Of a stretch of DNA of 57,719 bases, positions 43,883-54,975 are shown piece by piece. The DNA is from Hofstenia miamia (Eukaryota > Xenacoelomorpha > Acoela). Where the stretch lies: the NCBI GenBank assembly GCA_004352715.1, contig SCFE01000043.1:707062-764780 (forward strand), given 5' to 3'. A model generated the notes under the pieces. It saw only the letters and a program-made list of their open reading frames with translations. It searched no databases and was not told the DNA's origin. How positions within the stretch are numbered: the first letter of the stretch is position 1; every line of letters begins with the position of its first letter. A program made the translations under genes and the position numbers.

Positions 43883-44640
43883 TGTCAAGCTAAACGGTAA
43901 ATGCAGCAGTAGTGGTTTGGGCACATATCGGGAGCGACTTGAGGGTCCTTGATCCAAACCATGAACCTGCATTTATGTTAAGTATACGAATAGGAGTTTT
44001 TCTCCGTTTAGCTGACTACCGACTCTTTTGTTTACATGTATCTAATAATCGATATCGGCAAAAGGGCTGGATAGCCTACCGTAGGTTATACATATTTTAT
44101 CTTATAGACTTAGGTGACCTATAAATAGACCGATAAGTAGACCGAGCATGTATTATGTTATTTAAATGTAAGGTAGGAAGCTGCAAGTTATTATGTAACT
44201 TATTTTAATTAATCTAAAGCCAATAGTTTTCGGTAATGTCTAAGGTAATAATTATTAAGCAGCTAGTGACATTGCAAGGTTACGAAGTGACATAAATTCA
44301 CATTACAAATTGAGTTTAAGTCAGTTACAAATAGCATTGAGAACTACACTGAGTTAGGATAAGGAACACATAAGAACATTGTTGAGCTGAGGCTTATAAC
44401 CACTTAATCAGCGATGGAAACACAAGTGAGGTGATTCAGAGATCGGAGTCGGCCGGAGGCCATACCCAAATCACGGAGCAGAGCTACGATGGCGGGGTAC
44501 CTAAACAGTATCCAGTTAATTTAGTTAAGTGGAGATTAATCAAAACAGATACAGCATCGGAGTAAATAGTTAACATACGCACATCCCTACCTGCTTAGAA
44601 CGAAGAACAATGATTTAAAAGAATAATTTAATCTACATCA
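43883..44640 (+). mobile_element. Candidate LTR
   Basis: A 758-bp block, clearly richer in G+C than its flanks, starts TG and ends CA. It holds a TATA box (CTATAAATAG at about 44119-44128). Just beyond its end, TTGGTAGCGGATGCTAC (from 44645) looks like a primer-binding site starting TGG. No gag or pol follows, and no second LTR is seen, so it is at best an isolated LTR with a remnant of the internal region. The 70-codon ORF inside it (43912-44124) is unsupported. Confidence 0.35.
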
Positions 44641-44659
44641 ATGCTTGGTAGCGGATGCT

Positions 44660-47000
44660 ACAATATGAGTGATCTTAACTTTCCATGCCAAGTAATCTTA
44701 TGGATTTATATCAAAGCAAATTTATGGCACAAAAAATTTTACATAAGAACAGAGTTCACAATATATTGGCTGAATTGTATATGAATATTATAGACTTATA
44801 AAGATAACTCTCACTGAAAAAAAATATGGCCCTTACAAAAAATCACTATGAAATACTTCAAAAACTGATTCTATGCGTGCTAGTAATTGCATTTATGGAT
44901 ATTTTATATGCAGGGTTTTCGGGAAAACGTCTTAAGTAAAATGTATTTGCATTAAACCAATTTCGAAATGGCATGAAATTTATTAAAAAGAGATTAAGAA
45001 ATATTATAAATTTTGATAATTTACTTCAAAATAAAAATGAAGCCCAAAATATCATAGTCTGCACATTCAACTTTTGGGTTGAATGCACTTGCATAATATT
45101 TGAATTGGGAAAAAATGAAAAACACTAATATTGTATTTAAAGCAAACTGGCACTAAACACAAAGAAACACCTAATGAAATTACAGTTTTTTCGAATTTTG
45201 ACCAATATTCATATTATTTCATTAAATTGTGAATGAAGCATTGATCAAATAAAAAATCGAACAGTGTGAATAGATGCAGACGGTTTGAAAATATGTATAA
45301 ACTGCAGTTTTAGAACAAAAATCAACTTATGAAGCCCTTACAAAAAATGAATTTCTTTACAGCAGCTTCCATATACTGTCACATTAAGTTAAAATTTAAA
45401 TCAATAGCTCACAAATCAGCTTAGCAGGTAAAAAACACATGTATAACTAATTTTAAACCCCTAAATTTCAAATATGAATTCATTTTTTCAATTAAAACAA
45501 TATTGAAATAGTGATTTGGAAATCTATGTGATGAAATTACCGTTTTTTATGAAATTAACAAACAGGTCATAAATGTTCAAGGTAAATTCTCAAAAAATTG
45601 AAATGCTAACACCAGAAATGAAGTCAATAGTCTTGAAATTATGTAAAAACATCAAGCTTTGAAGACATATGACAACTATTGCTCTGACAAATAAATTTTA
45701 GTTGAAATCGCTCATCACCATTATATACACAAATTATGGAAATAGATCAAGGAAATGGACAAAATAGATAACAGATATCAGTAAATTCTTGTAAACTTCA
45801 ATGAAATTTCCAGGTTTTGCTTTTCATATCCATTTTCTTCTATCATAATGCAAAAATTAAATAAACACTTCCTAGAATTATAGGGTGTCTTAAAATGTTA
45901 AAGATTAACAAAATTAAAAACAAAATGCAGTTTTATAGACAGTTTTTTTCACAAAAAATCCCTATAATTTTTATAAAATTTGTAAACCCTTCAATAATAT
46001 TCACCTCTAAAAGAGTCAATTACTGATTATGGACGATTGAATAGGAAAATTGACAAAATTTGTTTTTTTCATGCTATTAGTTTCATTAAGTCAAATATTT
46101 CAATGTCAAAAATTTGAGATTTGATATTTTATTTTTAAAAAATTATTTTTTTAATTAAATTTTTTTAAGATTTTCGAAATGGGACAGGATCAAAAAAACA
46201 AAATTGCATTTCAAAACTACACATTTTGGTATTTAAATCATGTTCATAGCTTCATTATTTCAAAAGTTATTAAAGGAAATAGTTTTTCTGAAAAACTAAC
46301 CCAGCTCTGGCCAGCCTAGCTCAGCCAATATTGATTCTAGTCTAATTAATCTTGAAGATAAAATTTTTTTGAGGAAAAAGCTGCTTAAATATTTTACTGG
46401 AATTATTCTATGTTGAAAATTATTGCATCTATGGCCTTTTAAATTTAAACTATCATACCTAAAGGCCAACCCGGGTTGAGGAAATTTTTTTATCTTGAGG
46501 ATAACTGTAGCTTAAAAATTTTCGACGTTAAAGTTTAAATGATTCCAAGCAATTTTCAAGTTGCTACAGTAAAAAAAAATTTTTACCCTTAAAAATTGAT
46601 TTTTTACATAAATGCAAGTATAAATTTAAATTTCCCTGAAAATTTTTGCAGTTTGAGAATCTCGGAAAGTTAACAATTTCAATAAATTTTAATTTTTAAA
46701 ATTCTATTGCAAACTTTTTTGTAAGGTCCCTTCAAAATCATTAACAACAGCAAAAAATTTTTTCTCCGCTAGAGGGCGTAATGTGGACATATTGAGGTTT
46801 GTAAAAAACTTAAATAACTTTCGAAGTTCTATAAGTCTGCAAAATTTGGTGCTCATAATTTCATTATTAACTGAGCAATGGGCAAAAATAGAATTTAGGA
46901 GTGATTTAGAGGATCTATAGAAAGCAACTAATGTTGCTTAACAAGCATTTGTACACTTAGAAGGCGATCTCAACATGGAGTTTTGACTAATTTAACGATC
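44660..47000. other. AT-rich non-coding DNA with homopolymer runs
   Basis: No ORF of note on either strand. CCCTTACAAAAAAT recurs at 44830 and 45338. Around 46766-46778 CCGCTAGAGGGCG resembles a CTCF-type core. The end (46940) shares a block with 42680. I recognise no element. Confidence 0.4.
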
Positions 47001-47189
47001 AGAAATCATATCCAGCAATGGGGAATCAAGTGACAACTACAAGAATAGTGAATCACCTGCAAAAATGTATTCTCATTTCTATGGCAACTACACAATACAG
47101 GTTAAATGACATCAACTACAAGATGGTGAATAATAAATGTTTCATCACTTTTATACCAATTACAATGAGAGTCGAATACAAAAGCAGAA

Positions 47190-47305
47190 AAAGCTATGTA
47201 ATGTATACAGCCATGCAAGAGCCATAAACCAAAATAAGCTGGGGAAAGTCAAAAAGTCAGTGGAAAGTGGAAAACCCATGAAATGTATACAGCCATGCAA
47301 GAGTT
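47190..47305. repeat. Direct repeat, about 84-bp spacing
   Basis: AATGTATACAGCCATGCAAG occurs at about 47199 and 47282. The sequence between is purine-rich. Confidence 0.8.
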
Positions 47306-47459
47306 GTAAACAAAAAAACTGAAAAAATGTCCAAAGTTGACAAAAGATGTAACACACAGCAAATGTATGTGTACATCCCTGAAAATCCATCAAAACCAAA
47401 AAATAAATGCAAAGAAAACTAACGTTATAATAGTGTATTAATGAAAGCATGTATATGTA

Positions 47460-48020
47460 TATAAATCTACAATGAAATATCAGCATATTTGAAAAACGAG
47501 ATGTACCTCTTTGCATGTAATGTATAGATTTCCCAAAAACCAAATAAATTACAATTATTGCAGATATTAATAATTGGGATGTGTGGAATTTTTTACAATG
47601 AGATAGCAACATATTTGATCAACAAAGTGTAGGTAGCCCTTTGCATGTGATATATAGAAAATAGCGAATTAAATTTGTACATAGGCTAGCTAAAAAAGAG
47701 ATATGTATGCAATTTTAATGGATAGAAAAATTATTAGTCAACAATGTATCATCACAAATGTGATGTAAACCCTCCAGCTAACAATTTCATGCATATCAAG
47801 AAAAATGTGTGCAAACAAGGTAAATGAAATTGGCCTCCATAAATAAATCACTATAGCAAGTACATGAATCATTGTAAATTGGCCTTATAAATGTTGCAAA
47901 AAATGAGTCAGTAATTACATCGTCACTCACTAGATGGCATTGCAAACCCCTCATTAATATCCATGAATCAGCAATTACATCATTTTTTGACCTCTCTGCA
48001 TGATATATATCACTACTAAT
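47460..48020. repeat. Diverged short tandem repeats
   Basis: Blocks such as TACAATGARATA.CA.CATATTTGA and CCTCTTTGCATGTAATGTATAG recur about every 126 bp (47469, 47595), and later copies contain CAGYAATTACATC and CCTCTCTGCATGATATAT. It lies 3' of the minus-strand gypsy relic and could be its decayed LTR region. Confidence 0.45.
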
Positions 48021-48098
48021 CTCAAAGCAAGTTCATTTTTATCATTTAGAGTTTCTTTGTCTATGGTCAACAACATCTGGTTTCAGATTTTGAAAATG

Positions 48099-49258
48099 TC
48101 AAATTGACTTACTTAATAAGTAGTTATTATTATCAAGAACTTTTTTAATCATGTAAGGCCCAGACGAATCAGTTTCAGTTTTTCTGACCTGTTTAGGATC
48201 AGTAGTGGGGGTTGTGATAAAAGCATAAACTATATTGCCCACTTGATGCAGTTTACCACACAACTTACTGATAAAATTACATTCTTGATGAACTGGTGAT
48301 GTTTTTAGCATTCAAGACATCCTCAATTGTTGTTCGCAGTGTGGTACATATATACAGCATATTAAATGTGTGCACAGTTTGTTGGATCCAATGTGGCCCT
48401 TCTCATGGGTTTTCCATATTAGGTCATGTTTAAAATACCCAGGGATAGGGAGCCTTTTAGTTTTACCATCAACAAAAAGTAAATTGTTCTCATTTAAATT
48501 AAACTTGTAATGCTTGTAATACTTATTATTTTATTTACTTATTCTAGTTGTAGGATCCTTTACTTTTCCTATTATATCTCTAATCATTATATCATTACTT
48601 TGTTTATCAATAAGTTCCTCTTCAGTGATCTTTCCTTTGTTTTAAGTGGGAGCATTGTCTCACCTTTTCAGTTTACATTTATCTTAGGAATTCTGCCTAC
48701 TGTGAATGTGGAATGATCGTGAATTCAATCAATATTCTGATAATGCTTTCATCATGTCAGCAATAGTGTGCAATTTACATTTTTGGTGTTTGATTTAAAT
48801 TGAAATTTGATTAGTGTTTCAATCCATCTAGTTACTATTCTTCAAGTAACTTAAGCCACTATTATCAATGTGCACAGTGAATTCTTTTCGCAAAGGAAAG
48901 TGTCTGAATTGCTTAATGCTTTTCAACAAAGCCAACGATTTAATGTTTGTTGAATCATAGTTTTCCTTGATGTTTTGTAGCTTTCTGCTGAAACACTGAA
49001 TTAGATATTCTTACCATTGATGATTTGACTTAAGCAGGCTCTGATAGCAACTGTACTCACATCACAATCTAAAATGAAATGTTGATTGTAGTTAGATGTA
49101 TTAAGTGCTGGCAGTCTTTTCAGTTCAGTATTTATCAGGTCAAATTCCTCCTTATGTCTCCACATCCATTTGAAAGGGTTCTTTTTCTATAAAAAATTTA
49201 ACATGTGAGCAGTTTTCTCAGCTAGGTTTGGTACAAAATGATAATAATAGTTGAAGAA
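48099..49258 (-). pseudogene. Ty3/gypsy pol relic (RT end, RNase H, integrase)
   Basis: Minus-strand order: about 49258-48990 gives the RT end and RNase H start (GFFNYYYHFVPNLAEKTAHM, then FILDCDVSTVAIRACLSQI). About 48490-48320 gives the integrase zinc-binding region (RLPIPGYFKHDLIWKTHEKG then HIGSNKLCTHL). 48290-48099 gives the integrase C-terminal domain (HQVGNIVYAF, then SSGPYMIKKVLDNNNYLL). The integrase catalytic core is missing between the last two. Stops and frameshifts occur throughout. Confidence 0.8.
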
Positions 49259-49260
49259 TC

Positions 49261-49262
<2 letters not shown>

Positions 49263-49293
<31 letters not shown>
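49263..49293. repeat. (TA)n microsatellite
   Basis: About 15 TA units immediately upstream of the gypsy relic. Confidence 0.95.
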
Positions 49294-49294
<1 letters not shown>

Positions 49295-49735
49295 TTATAT
49301 TGAGCGCTCCGTCTAAAATCCTGCATTTATATGTGGCCCTTTGTCTAATATACATTTACATGTGGGGCTCTGTTTCAAGAAGCCGTTACGTCTATATACA
49401 AACATTTAGTATATTTGCGCTCTGCCTTTTTTGCGATTTATATGTGGGAAGTGCTTTTTCCTATAAATTTCTAATACTAGCATTTTAATTTTATCAAATA
49501 ACCACCAATTTATATAAAATGGATGGCGCTTTTGCATTTTTATAATAGGCCTGACATGTTTCTGAATGTGCTTGCTTTTTGGAATTTTTGTGCCATATTT
49601 GTCCTATTAGTGTCTACTATAAGATCTTTTTTACGCTATATCTTTTCTAATTTTGAATGGGCCGGTTTAAAAAAATTCAAAAATGTGTATTTTTTGGCCT
49701 AGTCTGTGTTTGGAAGGCGATAGCTCCGTCAGTAA
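49294..49735. other. Non-coding DNA
   Basis: No gene recognised. Three loose repeats of CATTTATATGTGG-type sequence occur at about 49324, 49352 and 49437. The 62-codon ORF here is not supported. Confidence 0.4.
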
Positions 49736-49739
49736 GTTT

Positions 49740-50430
49740 GAATTATTTCAAGAAAATTAAACCCATGTTACAGCGACAGGGTTCCAAGCACATATAGAAG
49801 TACATCCATAAGTTTTTAAATAAGGAAAGAATTTGTCGTCCTACAACAGAAATTATTATAAATAATAAAACATGTTCCAACAAAAAAGTTATAGCCAATA
49901 ATATTAATGAAATATTTAAAAATTTAGGTGAATTAAAAGGAAAAAACGTGATCTTTAAAAATAGAATAGATAAAAACAAATCTAAATTCTATTTCAAATA
50001 CTTTGAATGAAATGAATTACTGAAAATTGTTTCAAAACTTGATACTAGCACATCTTGCTGCAGCAATGTCCTGTCTTCATTATTAAAAAGTATATCCAAT
50101 ATTTTGTTGATCCCTTGCTTTTCATCTATAATTCCACATTTCCTGTAATACTCAACCGTGCTGATATCATCCTCATTTTCAAAAAAGGTGATCCTTCTCT
50201 GAGTACAAACTATAGACCAATATAGCAATAACCCATCAAATTTCAAAGATCTTCGAAAAAGCACTGCTCAAACAAATTGCATCTTGCCTAGACAACAACA
50301 AATACAAAGTTCTCAATTTGAATTCAGGGAAAACTTAGCACTACAGATGCTTTAGTCGCTGCTTTTTTATTAGCTAAATTGTCGGACGGAAATTCGATAA
50401 GTTAGAGCTTCATTAAAACAAATATGGTAT
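49740..50430 (+). pseudogene. LINE RT fragment (fingers)
   Basis: Decayed plus-strand sequence. It gives NRADIILIFKKGDPSLSTNY followed by RPI at about 50150-50222, the classic FKKGD...NYRPI block of LINE reverse transcriptases. Then come KIFEKALLKQIASCLDNN and STTDALVAAFLLAKLSDGNS. Stops and frameshifts occur, and the palm with the catalytic aspartates is absent. The fragment ends close to the Tc1 element at 50468. Confidence 0.75.
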
Positions 50431-50467
50431 ATTAGCCATGCTTTTTTTCTTTTTTCATACTTGTATA

Positions 50468-51725
50468 CAGTACTGGCCAAAAGTTTGGGAACAGTAACCT
50501 GTCTAAAGCGTGTTTTATGCTATTTCCTGGAAAAGTCGTAAAATTCCTGGAATTCTCAATTTTTTCTTAGAATTTACAACAGATTCATTTAACCAATCAA
50601 ATTAACACAACTTTAGATTTACACACAATACATTTTCACTGAAAAAGCACTATCATTATAGTTTGAAATATGGTGCGTGGTAGTGAAATTTCACCAACAA
50701 AGCGTGCTCAAATTCATATCTCGTACGAGGAGGTGTACAATTATCGCGCTATAGCTGTTAGAATGGGCGTTTCAGTATCTTTGGTATCCAGAAGTGTTAC
50801 TCGCTATCAGCAACAGTAAAATTTTTCCTCTTGCAAGCGGTCTGGAAGACCAAAAGTGACAACCCCTCAGATGACCGTCTCATTCACCGTTACGTCGTCA
50901 ATCAACCATTCTCTTCATCTTCTGAAGTCAAAGCAAATCTAGGTGCGGTATTGCAGAATGTATCAACACGCACCATTAGGCGTCGATTGAATACTACCTT
51001 TGACCTTCAATCGTGCAAACTGGCAGCCAAACCCCGATGGTCTTCAAAGAATATTCGAGACCGGTTGCAATTCTGCAGGCAATACCAGCATTACACCCCT
51101 GAGATGTGGCATTAAGTAATGTTTAATGACGAATCCAAGATTTGGCAGTTTACATCATACCGGCCACACGTTCGACAACCAAGAAAGCAAAGATTCAACA
51201 CACGTTACACGCAACAATAATTCAAGAGAAAGTTCCCATGTTTATGCAGCTTCGCGGAACATCTGTACTACAACAAGATTGTGCTCCTTGCCACAGCGCC
51301 AAAATTGTGAAACAGTGGATTGCCTCACAAGACGTTTGGCTGCTTGAGAACTGGCCGGCAAACTCCCCAGACCTCAACGTCATAGAAAATTGCTGGCATC
51401 ACATCAAAAACTGTGGGAGGAAGCGCCAATTCACATCACTCAAAGATCGGAAGGAGCAAATTAAAGTGGTATGGTGCACAGATATTACTGATGATTATTG
51501 TAGAAAGCTGGTCGAGTCAATGTCAAATATCATTGCTGCGTGTTTGGCCAATAATTGCGGACATACAAAATATTTTGAGTTTTTCTGAATTAACTATTTA
51601 CTTTCTACACGGTGTTGTCATATTGTTTCTACATTGTGTTATTATTTTGTTTCTACATTGCGTTTTTAGTGTAAAATACAAAAATTTCTAAATTTGGAGT
51701 TTTCCCAAACTTTTGGCCAGTACTG
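50468..51725 (+). mobile_element. Full-length Tc1-like element
   Basis: A 1258-bp element with 24-bp inverted ends that appear perfect (CAGTACTGGCCAAAAGTTTG and GGAA) and TA on both sides (50466-50467 and 51726-51727). The size is normal for Tc1. It contains the broken transposase listed next. The perfect ends suggest it moved more recently than most elements here. Confidence 0.93.
50670..51588 (+). pseudogene. Tc1-like transposase, broken
   Basis: It starts MVRGSEISPTKRAQIHISYE and continues with a helix-turn-helix (VRMGVSVSLVSRSVTRYQQQ), then a TAA stop, a SGRPKVTTP hook, and frameshifts. The catalytic triad blocks are all recognisable: FNDESKIWQF (first Asp), LQQDCAPCHSAKI (second Asp) and WPANSPDLNVIENCW (Glu). 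The last frame, 51142-51588, ends KYFEFF. Sequence between the first and second Asp looks shortened. It is not expected to make an active enzyme. Confidence 0.9.
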
Positions 51726-51727
51726 TA

Positions 51728-52375
51728 TACTAGGTGTTTTCGTTAAACGAAATAAGAGATTTAATTTTAACTTTATGCCTTCAAAAAATCAAACATTTTG
51801 AAAGTTTTTTTCTCGTTCAAGCGAAAAATAAGATTAAATACATTATTATGAAATAATCAACGTGAACATGTACCTATACTACAAAGATGAACATAAAAAA
51901 AAATATTAAAGTTGTTCTAAAAAGTGAGCTCATTTTAAAAAAGTGGCACGGAATCAATGTTGACTTTTCTCACCATGTTGAAATTTTTTGAAAAAATCAG
52001 TTTATAAGGTTACTAGATGATGACATCAAGCAAATTACGTGTAAATTTTGAAAATATGACAAATATATCTGTTTCAATTTAGAAAACAAGCAATTTTCCG
52101 CCCGGCAATGGAAATCAAGTTTGTTACAACATTAGCGTTTACGGTTATAAGACTAAGTGATTTTTTCTGTAATAACATTTTCTTTATATAAATTAAATTT
52201 CATTTAAGCAAATTAAGCCTTAAGATGCCCCTCCTTTAAAGGGAAACTGATCATTAAAAATCAATTCCGTATGACAACATTTTCTAATTTTAAAACGTTT
52301 AGATAATTCAGAACATTGAAAATATAAAATTGGAACCTCAGTGTCAAAGTAAATAAAAGTTAATTTTAAAAACAT
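51728..52375. other. AT-rich non-coding DNA
   Basis: No gene or element recognised. Confidence 0.4.
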
Positions 52376-52379
52376 TCCT

Positions 52380-52490
52380 CATGGAACCACTGTTCACACA
52401 GGCCTGGACATTGAATCCATTCCTCTCCATTTTTTTCTACACAAAAATGGTATTCAGAATATAAGAAGCTTGTGCAAGTTCTTTTGTCAT
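52380..52490 (-). pseudogene. C-terminal zinc-finger-like tail, probably of a pogo/jerky-type transposase
   Basis: The minus strand gives YHFCVEKNGEEWIQCPGL, CEQWFHEECF and a stop. The W-I-Q-C...C..W.H..C spacing matches the short PHD-like finger often found at the end of pogo/jerky-type transposases. No upstream DDE domain is seen in the window. A host PHD-finger exon is the alternative. Confidence 0.45.
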
Positions 52491-53122
52491 CAGTGTACCA
52501 GAAAAACACCGCACTGCCTCATATCCGTCACCATTCACGCACCATTCTATTAATAAATATTAACATAAGTATAACAAAGATTATTAAACAACCAAAAAAT
52601 GCGAAGGAAAATGTTGACGAAAACTTTAAACAAAAACGTTAAATATATGTACAGAGGACCATAGGCGGCTCGTGTGTGTAAGCAAGGCAAGCAGTGCTTG
52701 CCCAATGATTTTTTAATAAATGAATTTTATTCTTAATTGCCTAAATTTATATCAATGCAAATGTACAAATCTTAAATTATGTTTGATTTAAAACAACATT
52801 TAACATTCAAGTAATAATATGAATTGAATGTAGAACATAATTCATTACAATTAGTTTTAATAATCATTGAATGATTGCGCCACAGCAAGCAGTTACCTTA
52901 ATGCTTTACCTACGCTCGCTCAAACGATACAATTATATCCGTTTTCTTCAAATCCTCGCGCGAAGATTTAGCTGGCAAAGCAAGCAGTCCGCTCATTGCT
53001 TCAATTGAAACATTTCCGTCGTAAATATGATATTTATTATTTAAACCAATCAGAGGCATTTCTCTATTCAAGCAGTACTGGAAACTGAAACATAGTTGAC
53101 TGAGGCTCCTATATCTGATATA

Positions 53123-53699
53123 CAGTATGTCCCATAATTTACGACGACTTTTTACTAATCATAATTCTAGGTCTATGTCGAATAATAATAATGAATTTAT
53201 TCCTGCTCTTCAAGCAAGACATTTATTATTAACATCACATTTCCAACAAGACTGTGCTCTAGCACATACCGCCAAAGCAACTCGTAATTTCTTAACAGAT
53301 ACATTTCAGGATCGATGGGTTGGCAAATTGGGACCGATTCCTTGGCCAGCACGTAGTCCTGACCTCTCGTCCTGTGATAACGCGTTATGGGGTCTGCTAA
53401 AGCCTTGAATCGTAGCAAGAAAAGCACAAAACAAAGAACCCCTGAAAGGCGTTATTCAAGACGAATTTATGCGATTTCCATTTGAAACTCTCTGAAAAAT
53501 CAATGACAGATCGTTCAGACGAATGCGATTGTGTATTGAACTTCTAGGCCTTCAAGTTGATCCTTATGATTAATTTTTTACATGTTCCTTAGAATAACTG
53601 TTAGAAATTGCGTAATCGTTACAATAAAGTTTTGAAATATATATTTTCTTAACCTTGTTTTCTTTTTATAGAAGTCGTTGTAACTTATGGGACACACTG
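53123..53699 (+). mobile_element. Internally deleted mariner-like element
   Basis: A 577-bp element with 28-bp inverted ends differing at three positions (CAGTATGTCCCATAATTTAC versus CAGTGTGTCCCATAAGTTAC, then GACGACTT / AACGACTT) and TA on both sides (53121-53122, 53700-53701). It lies wholly inside the hAT element, so it inserted later. Confidence 0.92.
53214..53570 (+). pseudogene. Mariner-like transposase, C-terminal part
   Basis: It retains FQQDCALAHTAKATRNFL (second catalytic Asp block) and GPIPWPARSPDLSSCDNALW (third block, final Asp region), then a stop at 53406. Further transposase-like sequence (VIQDEFMRFPFETL) follows with one more stop and ends LQVDPYD. The DNA-binding domains and the first catalytic Asp are deleted. 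Confidence 0.85.
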
Positions 53700-54479
53700 T
53701 ACAGTTTTTTCGCAATTTTTGCCTCAAAGATTCCTTGAGCAATATTCTTTAATATAAAACAGTAGCCATTTGTTTTTCTAGACGGAAATTAGAAAATTTA
53801 TAGGAATTGTGAATGAAAGACGATTTTTTTTCTACGAATATGCGAACCAATTAATTCAAAAAATCAAATATAATGTGGATACTTTAAAAGTAATATATTT
53901 TCAAATATATTGACGTTATCTGCATTCAAATGGAAACTAGATTCACATTCCTGTGCAAATATGGTTTTATAGAATTAGTAAATTTTGAAAATTTAACATA
54001 AATGTGATCTCCCTCAGCTGCCATTTTTTGATATAAATTTCTACTCTAAGTTTTTCAATCTGACAAAACTTTGTAATTTATATCAAGTTTTCTATCATCA
54101 ACATGCCTTCAATTGCAAATCGAGAAAGTTCTTATTCAATATTTTGAAATGCACGATTTATTGACTGCCATACTGAAAATTTGAAAATATTTGAATGAAT
54201 ACATCTATTGGATTTTGCAGAACGATCATTTTCTGCTTAAAGAAATTTTAAACAAATTCAAGAATAACCATTAGAGGAGAAAAAGCTTCAGAAATCATTA
54301 GCAATTTTTGTTGAAAATGATTTAGCAAAGAGCTGCAGTACTAATTATATTTCTATTATAATATTACAGATAACTTTCTGAAATAATTTTTTTCATGATT
54401 AAAATTTTAAACTAATTTGTTTACATAAAAATATTTGCTTGCCCAACTATTGCATGCACGAGCCGCCACTGCAGAGGAC

Positions 54480-54589
54480 AGAACTTGTTTAGAAATTTTG
54501 TCATTTTTAGCCTTTTTAAATTTCACCTTCACTTTTAGAATGATATAATTTTAGCGATTAACATTTTATAGTAATTGTATGAATATATA
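54480..54589. other. Short non-coding spacer
   Basis: Nothing recognised between the hAT element and the LINE tail. Confidence 0.4.
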
Positions 54590-54975
54590 GAATAGAATAG
54601 AATTTCTTATTAAGTGTAGTACATTGGCATAATTATACACTTCAACAAAAGCTGCTAATAATACACTTAATGCGTCAATAACAACATAAAATACACAAAA
54701 ACTATAAAAACATAATAACAAAAAACATGGATTCGGAATTATCAGTTTACCCAGTTTATTGCTAATTAATGCTATCTTTTAAAGAACTGGAATCTTTTCC
54801 ATGATGTAGAACCTATTTTAGAGATATTGTTTAAGGAGGTAGTTATTAATTTGTTTAAATTTAATTCGCTTTATTTCAATTGGTAAGTTATTCCATAGAT
54901 CAACTGCTGAATTTAAAATTGCTCCATTAGTATTTTCAATAAGATGCAATTGTTGAACACGACCTTTATTCCTAT
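54590..54975 (-). pseudogene. LINE 3' end, minus strand
   Basis: On the minus strand from the gap edge: RNKGRVQQLHLIENTN, then ILNSAVDLWNNLPIEIKRIK, the conserved end of LINE polyproteins, then FKQINNYLLKQYL and stop. The 3' end reaches a short (ATTCT)n tail (GAATAGAATAGAA on the plus strand, about 54591-54603). The rest of the element lies in or beyond the gap. Confidence 0.75.

Larger units (their letters stand above)
52660..54471. mobile_element. hAT-type element carrying a nested mariner
   Basis: A 1812-bp unit. Ends are CATAGGCGGCTCGTG on the left and the complement of CAGTGGCGGCTCGTG on the right, with a perfect 8-bp target duplication CAGAGGAC (52652-52659 and 54472-54479). The rest is AT-rich without a recognisable hAT transposase, so it is non-autonomous. 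Removing the 577-bp mariner leaves about 1.2 kb. Confidence 0.88.

Noticed and set aside
47160-47612. 150-codon minus-strand ORF as a gene
   Set aside because: Very Phe/Leu/Cys/Tyr-rich translation of repetitive AT-rich DNA, including the direct repeats at 47199 and 47282; no recognisable domain.
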